A stretch of DNA of 64,000 nucleotides from Branchiostoma floridae (Eukaryota > Chordata > Leptocardii > Amphioxiformes > Branchiostomatidae), in NCBI RefSeq assembly GCF_000003815.2, contig NC_049987.1, positions 13,480,180-13,544,179 of the forward strand. Reading direction: 5' to 3'. This document shows positions 35,601 through 42,378 of this stretch, piece after piece. Numbering within the stretch: position 1 is the first letter of the stretch; every line of letters starts with the position of its first letter. Both the position numbers and the translations under genes were made by a program. The notes under the pieces were generated by a model. It ran no database searches. It had not been told where the DNA came from and worked only from the letters and a program-made list of their open reading frames with translations.

Positions 35601-38600
35601 ACAACCTACTTGCCCATTTTGGTGTTTTCTCGTCATGTTGACCATCGCAAAAGAAGACAATTTTTTTCTTAAATTAGGGGACAATTAATGACCGCACTGA
35701 TTTCATCCATAAAATTTACTTGCTGTGGCCTTAGAGATAAATCAATCTCTTTAACTCGATAAGAAACGGAAATCATTTCCGGACTCTCTGAGTGTATGTC
35801 ATCCATTACTCTTCTTCTAAGGACACGCTCAATAAGAGTGATGGATGCCGCTCAAAACGTCCGGAAATGATACCCGTATCTTATCTCCATCTGTAGTTGT
35901 AGAAATTGGCTCGTCTATTGTCAGAGAAGGCATAATTCGTAGATACATAAACGCTCTAACTATGACCATGTCCCGTTAAAACGTTTACTGGACTATTGCC
36001 AGTTGTATCCAAGAGGGAGTGCGCTATTACGAACTACATTCAATCCATCTGAAATGTGCGATTTGTAGATAAACGCCTGGAACTTGGCAGCCTTACTGTA
36101 TCAAACTCCTATCGGCACTTCTTGCTGGTCTATTGCCAGTCGTAGCTAGGAAGCAGTACATGTATGTCATATGTAAACGGATGAAAACGTTAAACTTTCC
36201 TTTTGGCTTCTATTATTGATAGACTTTTTGTGTGTTCAGACAAAACTTGGCAAAACGTAAGCTTGGCCATGACGACTAAATCAAATATACAGATCATCGT
36301 TATAATGACGGGTTTTCTTATCATTCATAAGGAAACTGCCTATAAATGTATACTTATCCATTATTCGGCACTGATTTTATTACTAAAAATAGGATGGATA
36401 AGATATGATCAAAATCTTGATTTCTACCAATTGCAATTTCAATCTTAATTACCAGCTGCAGGAAATGCTACCGCTGAAATTACGGGAAATGGTACGGAAT
36501 CATCAAATTAACTGAAATCAATAGATGATAAGGATGATGAACAAATCAGCATATAATATTTAGTATCATATTCAACAATATTGATGAGGAGAAGTTAAGG
36601 AAAGCAGTTATGGTGCAGTACATGATCCAAGTGCGAGAAGGTCAATGTTCATTATATTCCATAGTAGGTTCTGATACATATATAAAGTTTTTGGCGGCGC
36701 CTCAGTGGCGGAGGCATTTTTCACTTTTGACGAAAACGCATTGTGGTAGATTTCTCTACACCCTTAAGGGAGGGTTTTCACAATGTGAAAAAAAGTCAAT
36801 TTAGAAACACCGCTAGGATCACGTAGTACAGTTTGCAGAGAATGATGCTTGATAAAGCGATGGAATAGAATAATAGGTACATTTCTGTGGTGTCTTCTTC
36901 GCTGTACCCCGTCCAATTATACCTGTCAGGAGAAACAAAAACGAAAACAAGCGACAGTTTTTTTGCATGAAATGTATGCATGAATGGATGAATATGCCAA
37001 GAATGGATGAGTTGCACAACAAAATATGAATGTTGTAAGAAAATATACAAGAGAGCAAATGGCCGTAAATGACTGCAGCAGTGAACTAATACCTGAGACA
37101 TATATTTCGAAAATCAAGCGACACTAGTAATAAGTAATCATCAAACAAGTTTGAATAAATTTTTAAGGTCAAGCCAATGGCTACCACCCCATTGTCACCA
37201 AACTTTCACTAACTTTCAACCAGAGAAACTTAAGAATTTTTGATTTTTGGGAAGATTGAGTACCTTTCGTCCTTCAGGTTCCAGTAGATCAGACTTCTGT
37301 TGACGGAGACGTCATCATCGTCGATATCCCACATCCCAACGCGCACGTACTCGTACGTCCCGTCCGTCCTCCTCTGTAGGTTCTGCAGCGCGTATCTTCC
37401 AACGACCTCCCCGTGGTGGAACTTCAGTTCAAACCCACACTCTCCCACAAAACTAACGTTCCGGATGTGTTCCGTTAGAGTCTTTAAGAAATCGCATGTT
37501 AAACCACCTGTGATGTTACATCCGGTCGGCACGCCTGGACATCCTGTGCGAAGCATATCGTCCAGCGCATGCGCGAACATGTTGACAGCGTTGAACACCG
37601 GCGAGACCACGTTGTCGTTACGTACGACGCTGAATGACATGTTACCTAAGATCTCGCCTATCCAAGGATTGTTCGGTTCCTTGTCCACGGTGAGTGTCTT
37701 GAGATAGTTGGCGAATCGTTCGACAGGGCAGGAGTACGGTACGACCGTGAGTGCGCCCAGCGCAGCATCCTCTTGCCCCTTGATTTCCTCTACACTTACT
37801 CCCCAGCCGTCACTACCGACCCACACAAACTCTTCTGTGGCGTTGTTACGTTTCGCCGCTGCAAAAACCTGCAATAAACAAGCATTACATAAGAGACTCA
37901 TTTTAGAACACGGAAAATTTGACTTGTCACTCAGAAAGGAGTAAAGTCCATTGGAATTTAAAACAATGTTATCTAGAATCGTCCGACATTGCTCGAAAGG
38001 ATCAACATTTGAATGTTGCTGTTTTCACAATATAATTCAAAGACACACTTTTTCATTGTTCTCTGCCACGTTCTTTGTTTGCTTGTTGATCTTTTCTTTA
38101 GAAAAACTATCTAATCAGTCAGAAATTTTGTTAAACCTTTGTCGGAGATTACAGTTGACCTTGCTTTCTAGTGATTGATGCCAACACAAATAAACTTTAA
38201 AGTTTGTTTGGTTGATTGTCTGTTAATTTGTTTGTTTGTTTGGTTCTTTGTTTGTTTGTTTGTTTGTTTGTTTGCTTTAGAACGAAAATAGAATGTTTTC
38301 TCACCTGGTTTGCGTCAAAGAAGTTGCTGAACATGACGACGACTTTGACGTTCCTGTCTCTCCGTAGCTGCCGTATGACGTCGTCATAGTCCGTCCCCAG
38401 TGCCGTCACACTGATGATCTCCGCAAAACAGATCTGCACTGAGGCGTCTTCAGCCTCCTTCTGTAACTTTCTCATTCCCTCTATCCCGTAACTGGTGTCG
38501 TCAGAGTAAACCAGAGAAACGTATGTCCATTCAAAGTACACCAGGATGTCTATAATAGCCTTGGCTTGTAGCCTATCTGGAGGGACAGTTCTAAAGAATG

Positions 38601-39162
38601 TCGGGAACAAGGACATGTCGTTCAAAACGTCACTGGTGGCAAAGTGGCTTATGATTGGTAGGTGAAAAAGTCCGAGTAGCTCAGCCGCCATTCTGGTAGA
38701 ACCGCTGTTTTCTGCTCCTACAACTCCTATCAAATTAGGATACGCTGTCCCCGTGCATCTGTTGTCTAAGCCTTCCGTTGAAATAAAGTTTAGCGTCTCT
38801 ACGAGTGCCATCGTTTCTGTAGAACAATCGTCGTATATGGCGAACCCCAAGGTAACGTTGGGAAGGAGATCGTCTCTGCTGTTGACCTCGTTCACAGCGT
38901 ACGCCATACTGAGCATGCGCTGTATAGCGCCCGACTCCCTCAGCACGCTACAGAACGCCCCGCTGCCGCCATTAACGTGTACCGACAACAAACCGCCGAG
39001 AGTCACCTCCCCGGCTTGGGCATAAAACTCCCTTCCCCTTCTGATGTGAGAGCTGTGTACACACGCCATTAGCAAACACCCTGCCAAACTTAGCATCCAC
39101 CACGATACAAAGTCTCTGTTGATTCCTCGCTTCGTGGAGACGTTGGTACGAAGAACGGCCAT
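17461..39162 (-). CDS. Class C G-protein-coupled receptor, metabotropic glutamate receptor-like, complete (10 exons, 986 codons)
   Basis: Ten exons with GT-AG junctions sum to 2961 bases, or 986 residues plus TAA. Order: signal peptide/anchor (about 20-36); Venus-flytrap ligand domain (about 50-490); linker (488-502); nine-cysteine domain (Cys 524, 528, 544, 545, 548, 551, 567, 570, 592); seven membrane spans from about 605 to 852; cytoplasmic tail to 986. Family marks are CCWTCSEC, RELSYIIILG, PLVTKTNQ, VYRIFRSGRRSVKRPKFIS, TYYAIITRNLPDNYNESRFI and FSPKLY, all closest to mGluRs. Such receptors are disulfide-linked plasma-membrane dimers that signal through G proteins. By eye, backbone-binding residues of mGluR1 are kept (T176, D196, Y225, D306) and R82 is kept. 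Y74 and K409 equivalents are G78 and V373, so the ligand may not be glutamate. The end, TQV, fits a class I PDZ ligand. A CaSR-like assignment is less likely because of the membrane domain. Confidence 0.92.
17607..17899 (-). other. Class C receptor intron 9
   Basis: A short intron of 293 bases with a consensus donor GTACGT and acceptor CACAG. Nothing else is seen in it. Confidence 0.8.
17900..18299 (-). CDS. Class C receptor exon 9: TM6, TM7 and start of tail
   Basis: The acceptor CCTGTCCAG precedes GTC TAC ACC; the donor is AACG|GTACGT. It encodes VYTTLVIWLAFVATFF (TM6), RYRTVYSCMAMILNAFTTLI (TM7) and the family signature CYFSPKLYGVYF, then a Pro/Thr/Ser-rich tail. mGluRs read MYTTCIIWLAFVPIYF and FVPKVY here. 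Confidence 0.95.
18300..18891 (-). other. Class C receptor intron 8
   Basis: About 590 bases. It contains a T-run near 18769-18782 and a near-palindromic GGATCCA/TGGATCC region around 18560-18670. No exon is seen in it. Confidence 0.7.
18892..19119 (-). CDS. Class C receptor exon 8: end of TM4, extracellular loop 2, TM5
   Basis: The acceptor TTTTCTGCAG precedes GTC ATA CTA; the donor is TTCCAG|GTACGT. It encodes VILTCMGFILVSPTS, loop 2 with the conserved cysteine C761 (VELQCEQH), TM5 (LVATLVYNVLLVLVCTYYAI) and loop 3 start RNLPDNYNESRFISFQ, which matches mGluR RNVPANFNEAKYIAF. Confidence 0.95.
19129..19545 (+). repeat. Duplicated A-B block with an insertion, receptor intron 7
   Basis: Block A (ACGTGTTAATAAAGTTAGAR...) occurs at 19129-19196 and 19280-19352. 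Block B (TAGGGTTCATAYCAAATG-like) follows at about 19204-19265 and again at about 19476-19545. The order is A-B-A'-B', with about 120 extra bases between A' and B'. That insert begins near TTCTCCAAGCAGAGGTTGG, the same end motif as the element at 48865-48968. Confidence 0.7.
19546..19901 (-). other. Remaining part of class C receptor intron 7
   Basis: No repeat or exon is recognised here. Confidence 0.6.
19902..20003 (-). CDS. Class C receptor exon 7: intracellular loop 2 and TM4 start
   Basis: The acceptor ATGTTTCAG precedes GTG TAC CGT; the donor is GTTCAG|GTCAGT. It encodes VYRIFRSGRRSVKRPKFISS and QAQVVIACVLMVVQ. Loop 2 is the G-protein contact segment in mGluRs; the family has IYRIFEQGKKSV..PRFIS at this place. 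Confidence 0.95.
23682..23767 (+). repeat. (CA)n microsatellite, interrupted
   Basis: Runs of CA and CATA with non-CA interruptions. Confidence 0.85.
25996..26247. mobile_element. ~252-bp foldback MITE
   Basis: Nearly the whole element is an imperfect inverted repeat. The left end TACCCTGGAAGCCAGACC pairs with right-end GTCTGGTTTCCAGGGTA. Inside, CGGCAGCCAAGG pairs with CCTTGGCTGCCG, and CCGAGGACCTTAGAT with ATCTAAGGTCCTCGG, around a loop near 26125. ATTG lies on both sides (25991-25994 and 26251-26254) and may be the target duplication. Confidence 0.8.
27104..27309. mobile_element. ~206-bp GC-ended MITE
   Basis: Long imperfect TIRs of about 40 bases. The left contains ACGTCACATTTCCAAACC, then GGGGCCCGGCCGGGC. 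The right is its complement, GCCCGGTAGGGCCCC, then GTTTGGAACTGTGACGT. The middle is AT-rich. The contrast between GC-rich ends and AT-rich core is marked. There is no coding capacity. Confidence 0.78.
28157..28701. mobile_element. TIR element, AGGCCACAGCAA family, long copy
   Basis: The left AGGCCACAGCAAATAAATTT, followed by AATGGATG, pairs with right CATCCATAAAATTTACTTG, followed by CTGTGGCC. Flanking TA suggests a Tc1/mariner-type origin. The interior carries duplicated AAAACAAGATGG motifs and an extra inverted pair, GTGGTAAAAGTGACAC against GTGTCACTTTTACAAC, that is missing from the second copy at 35417-35731. Confidence 0.78.
29141..29515 (+). repeat. ~182-bp tandem duplication with a nested 30-bp duplication
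   Basis: The copies begin near 29141 and 29323. Shared phrases are GACGAAAATAGATTGAAACC and GATGTTGTGGTTGTCAAATG. Within the second copy the segment GCCGGGACGTTTCATCGTGA, with AATTCGCTGA, is itself repeated twice back to back (about 29371-29428). Confidence 0.8.
30924..31586. mobile_element. 663-bp foldback-like element carrying a minisatellite
   Basis: The left end AAGGCTCAAAATAC (30925-30938) pairs with right end GTATTTCGAGCCCTT (31572-31586). ATATC occurs directly outside both ends (30919-30923 and 31587-31591) and may be a 5-bp target duplication. The inside is packed with TGCAGGT and ACCTGCA words, degenerate on the left and regular on the right. Confidence 0.6.
31181..31565 (+). repeat. 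Minisatellite with 87/110-bp units and a nested 22-bp repeat
   Basis: The unit start GGACCAGTGCAGGTTAGG recurs at 31181, 31291, 31378 and 31487. Spacings are 110, 87 and 109. The difference of about 22 bases is an extra copy of CCTGCACAGCTCCAATTTTA in the longer units. Within each unit CAGTGCAGGTTAGGTGCAGG is complementary to the later ACCTGCACTAACCTG, so each can form a hairpin. Confidence 0.85.
31690..32055 (-). pseudogene. Uncharacterised transposon-like coding remnant
   Basis: A minus-strand frame of 81 residues reads KKRREPGSFRQYSREVRKGC and later KRNEEELKKQGLNEKEIANI and GSFTSAAEVDM. Composition and periodicity look like real protein, charged and helical. After its stop the sense appears to go on in another frame with KNTALSLPITTKTPSA. 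I associate the FTSAAEVD...LSLP pattern with repeat-associated hypothetical proteins of marine invertebrates, but cannot name a family. It sits inside receptor intron 6 next to a foldback element. Confidence 0.4.
33211..33381 (-). CDS. Class C receptor exon 6: TM2, extracellular loop 1, TM3
   Basis: The acceptor TTTACCCAG precedes GCT TGT AAC; the donor is AACCAG|GTAAGA. It encodes ACNRELSYIIILGVMLEFVV (TM2), the loop cysteine C670, and LLFGLNFTLIYAPLVTKTNQ (TM3), corresponding to mGluR GRELCYILL and SALVTKTNR. Confidence 0.95.
33382..34161 (-). other. Class C receptor intron 5
   Basis: About 780 bases of AT-rich sequence. No further exon is visible. Confidence 0.7.
34162..34356 (-). CDS. 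Class C receptor exon 5: end of cysteine-rich domain and TM1
   Basis: The acceptor TTTCTTTCAG precedes GAG TCT ATT; the donor is ATCAAA|GTAAGA. It encodes ESIEIQNFTWPDPEDRTRCL with the ninth CRD cysteine (C592), HLNWHDG, and TM1 IAILLVVLACLGLALTMATL. The ACLG motif in TM1 is shared with mGluRs. Confidence 0.94.
34357..35143 (-). other. Class C receptor intron 4
   Basis: About 790 bases, AT-rich. I recognise nothing in it. Confidence 0.7.
35144..35357 (-). CDS. Class C receptor exon 4: cysteine-rich domain
   Basis: The acceptor TTTTTATAG precedes ATTTGGCCC; the donor is GACGAG|GTACAG. It encodes ICSHPCDYVAGY, DSACCWTCSECRSNEIV and TETCTACNDE. Eight of the nine cysteines of the mGluR-type domain are here. 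This domain relays closure of the ligand domain to the membrane bundle. Confidence 0.95.
35417..35731. mobile_element. TIR element, AGGCCACAGCAA family, short copy
   Basis: The left GGCCACAGCAAGTAT pairs with right AAAATTTACTTGCTGTGGCC. The interior aligns with the long copy at 28157-28701 over AAAACAAGATGG, ATCATTAGGCTACAA and CGTCATGTTGACCATC, but lacks about 230 bases. It lies only 60 bases before exon 4, in intron 3. Confidence 0.8.
35732..36880 (-). other. Remaining part of class C receptor intron 3
   Basis: Intron 3 spans 35358-36880. Beyond the TIR element I see nothing coding. Around 35760-35880 two phrases are complementary (GAAACGGAAATCATTTCCGG against CGTCCGGAAATGATACCCG), suggesting another small foldback sequence. 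Confidence 0.5.
36881..36922 (-). CDS. Class C receptor exon 3: 42-nt micro-exon
   Basis: The acceptor TCCTGACAG precedes GTATAATTGG; the donor is GAAAT|GTACCT. It completes Arg 488 and encodes YNWTGYSEEDTTE, joining the ligand-binding domain to the cysteine-rich domain. Phases fit both neighbours (AG|G and AT|A), the main support for so short an exon. The tryptophan-containing linker has counterparts in mGluRs. Confidence 0.82.
36923..37263 (-). other. Class C receptor intron 2
   Basis: A short intron (341 bases). The open frame that runs through it from the micro-exon side is incidental. Confidence 0.75.
37264..37868 (-). CDS. Class C receptor exon 2: second half of Venus-flytrap domain
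   Basis: The acceptor TTTATTGCAG precedes GTT TTT GCA; the donor is GAAAG|GTACTC. It encodes AAKRNNATEEFVWVGSDGWG with D306 (equivalent to Asp318 of mGluR1). It continues through NPWIGEILGNMSFSV, VFNAVNMFAHALDDML and CDFLKTLTEHIRNVSF to RYALQNLQRRTDGTYEYVRV and GMWD. The K409-equivalent position, six residues before FNAV's N, is V373. Confidence 0.94.
37869..38304 (-). other. Class C receptor intron 1
   Basis: It contains the TTTG microsatellite. The coding frame of exon 1 runs open into this intron through the repeat, so an open-frame call alone would overextend exon 1. Confidence 0.8.
38225..38276 (+). repeat. (TTTG)n microsatellite
   Basis: About a dozen TTTG units with minor interruptions, within intron 1 of the receptor gene. 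Confidence 0.85.
38305..39162 (-). CDS. Class C receptor exon 1: start codon, signal peptide, first half of Venus-flytrap domain
   Basis: ATG is at 39162-39160. The donor AACCAG|GTGAGA closes exactly 286 codons. A hydrophobic stretch, WWMLSLAGCLLMACV (21-35), serves as signal peptide despite a long polar lead. The ligand domain opens with EVTLGGLLSVH, as in mGluRs. It contains AIQR (R82), LLPNVTLGFAIYDDC, IGVVGAENSGSTR, HLPIISHFATS (T176), FFRTVPPD (D196), EWTYVSLVYSDDTSYG (Y225) and VVVMFSNFFDANQ. C136, in a loop, may be the dimer disulfide. An alternative downstream ATG would lose the signal peptide. Confidence 0.93.
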
Positions 39163-41770
39163 GTTGCCTCAGCTTAATAGGTCTTTATAGTCTTGTATAG
39201 AAGTTAATACCAGGGCTTATAGACTCTGAATCCATACATAGACGTTCAGTAAACATTTACCACAGTAGTAAGACTTACTGCGCCATAAACCTGTCCGAAA
39301 AGTATGGCTGATCTCCCGCTAGAGACAAAAACGTTGTGCCGAACGATGTTATACAAGATGATGAGATAACGTCTCAAGTTCTGTTTGCTTGGCAGTCGCA
39401 CAGTCTTCAGTGCAGATAGTCTTGTTAACCGTTAAGATATTTCATAGAACTCTGATAGTTCCAAACAATAAATAGTAGTCCTCGTCACAAAGTTTCCGGC
39501 GTTGTACACATACTCAGACATTCAACACACACTTTACAACGCCTGAAGTTGTTTCTTCAGAGAATATGACAACTGGATTACCTTCATCTAGAGTAATCGG
39601 GTAGTCCTTGTAGTTGTGTGGTGATCTTGAGACAGACTTTTTCGGTGTCCACTTGTCATGTACTTGTTCTGTTTAAGGTAATTTAAATATCTAGCAGTTG
39701 ACGTCAACTATGAGTCAGGTTCCGGCATTCCTCCTACTAATGAGAGTTAACAAATGTCCGGCGGATGTCAACTCGCCATTCCGTTGTTACGTCTTCTAGA
39801 CCAACAAAGCAATTCGAAGCGTTTCATTTCAAGGTAGGAAAGTCCTCAAGCCTTGCCCTTGGCCCTTATTCATTGACAGCAGTCACATTAACAACAACAC
39901 GTCGCAAGGCTTAACTCTTGGGTCACCATGACATGTGATTTTGTTTCCTTGGCAAGTCTCCAGTTGCCCCCGTTGCCCGGAACACTTGTTTCTGTCAAAA
40001 TAGGCGATAGTTTAGTTGCCGGATACGGGTGGACTCCCGGTGACCTATGTTCCTATTCCATAACAGGTGGTGTTATGATACGGTAACGATGGGCCGTGGC
40101 CAGTTTCACTAACCCAACAATACTCAGAGACAACATCAGAATAGTCATCTAACCTCCGTTCTCAGTTTTGGATGGCCATTGTGGACGGCTTGTGTCTTCC
40201 GAGGCAGCGTACCTTGCGTAGTGTGCTGTTAGTCTTCGCCCGAATGTCCAGAAACTTTCGGTAGTGACTAAAAATGGCTGCTACCGATAGCCCAATACTC
40301 AGGTATTACGTAAGCCACCATACAGGTTTATTTGCTCGACCAATCATACGTCCGCCTGGTATACTGTCACTGACACACAGGTAACTGCCACTGTTTGCTT
40401 ATAGAACTGTTCGTCTCTCGAAAGTTATTTTTGTCCCGCTACATCTGCAAACACGTTCAACTGCGGGGCGCTCGAGTCAATGGCCGCATCTGGAAAAGGA
40501 GAAACACAGGATATGAGATTTTGTGTGGATCAATAGAAAAACACAGAAGCACAAGTGAGGGCTAGTCACAACCTGCTTGATCTGTTTATCTTTGAAAAGG
40601 TCGTGGTACCGGGTCGGTTGGGTTGTGTAAATCTCATTGAAGTGACCGAAGTCCTGTTTTCACATCCGCTAGGGTAAGCAAATAACGACGATTAGATTTT
40701 ATGTAATAAATGGTTGTAATGACACAGCAATAATATTGCATTGCCCCGGTACAGCATTTTCCGTTCCTGTTTCGTATAGATAGTTCTTTTGCCATTGTTG
40801 ATGAATTCTTTTAAGCATTTATGATAGTTAATTGCCTAATAAATGTTTTTGTTGCTCTATCAAGCTTCATAGCTTTGATGCAACTTCCTTTGTAAAAGAC
40901 GGTCTCACAAAAATACAGTTACTATTAACAGAATTGAAAATGAATCAATAAAAGACCTTAACTGTAAAAGTTTTACACGGAATCTGACTACATTTCCAAT
41001 ATAAACAATGACTACAAAACGTTTTTGTACTGATATCATTTGTGTTTGCAAATGTGACACATAATGCAGAGAAAATATATACTAACTGAATGGTTTAAAG
41101 GTTTCTATCGCAAATATGTGAGAATCATCCAAGATTGTGACATCTTTGCTTATCACATTTTCAATCATCATACCACCGCCGAGTATTACACCAGTCAACG
41201 TTGATTGATGAATATTGATGTACACACAGGTAAAGAGACAGCTCTATCGTTGAAAGATTGCAATATTCTATCATTATTATAGATTTATGACCGACGTGTT
41301 CCTAGAGATTAAAAAGCTACCATTGCACTGATTATCACCTGAACTTGATGGATGGTAAGATTAAAGCGCGAGCCTTGTTAATGAGATCTGTAGCCTGACC
41401 AATCGGGCGGACGATTGTCCGTGGATCTAGTCTAGGTTATCAATCATCCGAAATATTCCGCCGTGGACCGGTTCTTGACATGTTGACGGATAGCTTGAGG
41501 TTGGAAAAGCAATGGGATCAACTGCATGATCCAAGTGAGAACTTCAGTGTGAAGCTTCGTGTACGTAACGTTAGCTATGCTTGAGACAACTCGACTCTGA
41601 TGAAAGATTACCAAAGAAGCAAGCCCTGGAAATTAATTTACGCTTATTGTGAATGTCAACAGCCTTTCAAGTATGATAGAATGTAATGCCGTTGTAAGTA
41701 CCTTTAGTTTTAATCCCATTTACTTTATTTTAGGTTTATCTAGCTGTAAACGCCCGGTGGTACTGCCAAA
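39163..41770. other. Upstream region of the receptor gene, no gene seen
   Basis: The 5' UTR of the receptor must begin here or be spliced from further upstream. A TATAAA-like motif lies about 25 bases before the ATG (39186-39193), too close to act as a TATA box for a transcript with a leader. Nothing coding could be supported. Confidence 0.4.
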
Positions 41771-41822
41771 ATAGTAGTAGTAGTAAGAGGAGGAGGAGTA
41801 GTAGTGGTAGTAGTAGTAGTTA
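41771..41822 (+). repeat. (AGT/AGG)n trinucleotide repeat
   Basis: A run of AGT triplets interrupted by AGG triplets. Confidence 0.85.
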
Positions 41823-42057
41823 GCAGTGGTTTCTTAATTCAAATTTAACAGTGTTCACATTATTACGTTGAGATATTTACCGTGAGATATTATTATTTAA
41901 AATCAATTATATTCATACTTAATCTATACAAGAGTCTACAAAATGTTGAGAATTTTTGCTTGTTCAACTGACATCTATTATGTGTCTATATTTCTGTCTA
42001 CTTCTTGGCATGAGGGAGCCAATCGTTATAGGGCTGTAGTCATTTTCTGGCTCTGAC

Positions 42058-42378
42058 TCAGAGGTAATCATGTCCATCAACTTTCCGTATACGTAGTACA
42101 GCTATATGGATCGTCGAAATCCAGTTGGGCTCACATTTTGTATTATAACCTACAGCATTCATCTGAAAGCTAAACCCCCCAATGTCTGAATAGATCCGTT
42201 TGTTGATAGCTACTTCAAAGATGAAATTCAAAGCGAACCCCAGAGTATAATTCGGTGCAATCAGTAAGATGCATGTTGTGATGCAGAGGCCCGAAAGGCC
42301 AAGTATGATTACAAAGTATAGATCGTTGGTCATGTTAAAGTCACCATGCCTGCGTTTTAGGTCCTGGACCGCCCACAT
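42058..42378 (-). other. Candidate coding segment with two hydrophobic stretches, unidentified
   Basis: An open minus-strand frame of 106 codons contains LYFVIILGLSGLCITTCILL and TLGFALNFIFEVAI, two possible membrane segments separated by few residues, after the charged AVQDLKRRHGDF. It vaguely suggests a seven-helix receptor fragment, but no signature settles this. A CTCTAG acceptor-like motif lies upstream. It lies 2.9 kb 5' of the class C receptor, on the same strand. It may equally be chance, or a decayed exon. Confidence 0.25.

Noticed and set aside
38197-38304. Extension of receptor exon 1 through the TTTG repeat
   Set aside because: The frame is open only because TTTG repeats lack stops. 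The AACCAG|GTGAGA donor and the match of exon 2 show that the exon ends at 38305.
39186-39193. TATAAAG before the receptor start codon
   Set aside because: Only about 25 bases from the ATG; transcription from it would leave almost no leader. More likely chance.
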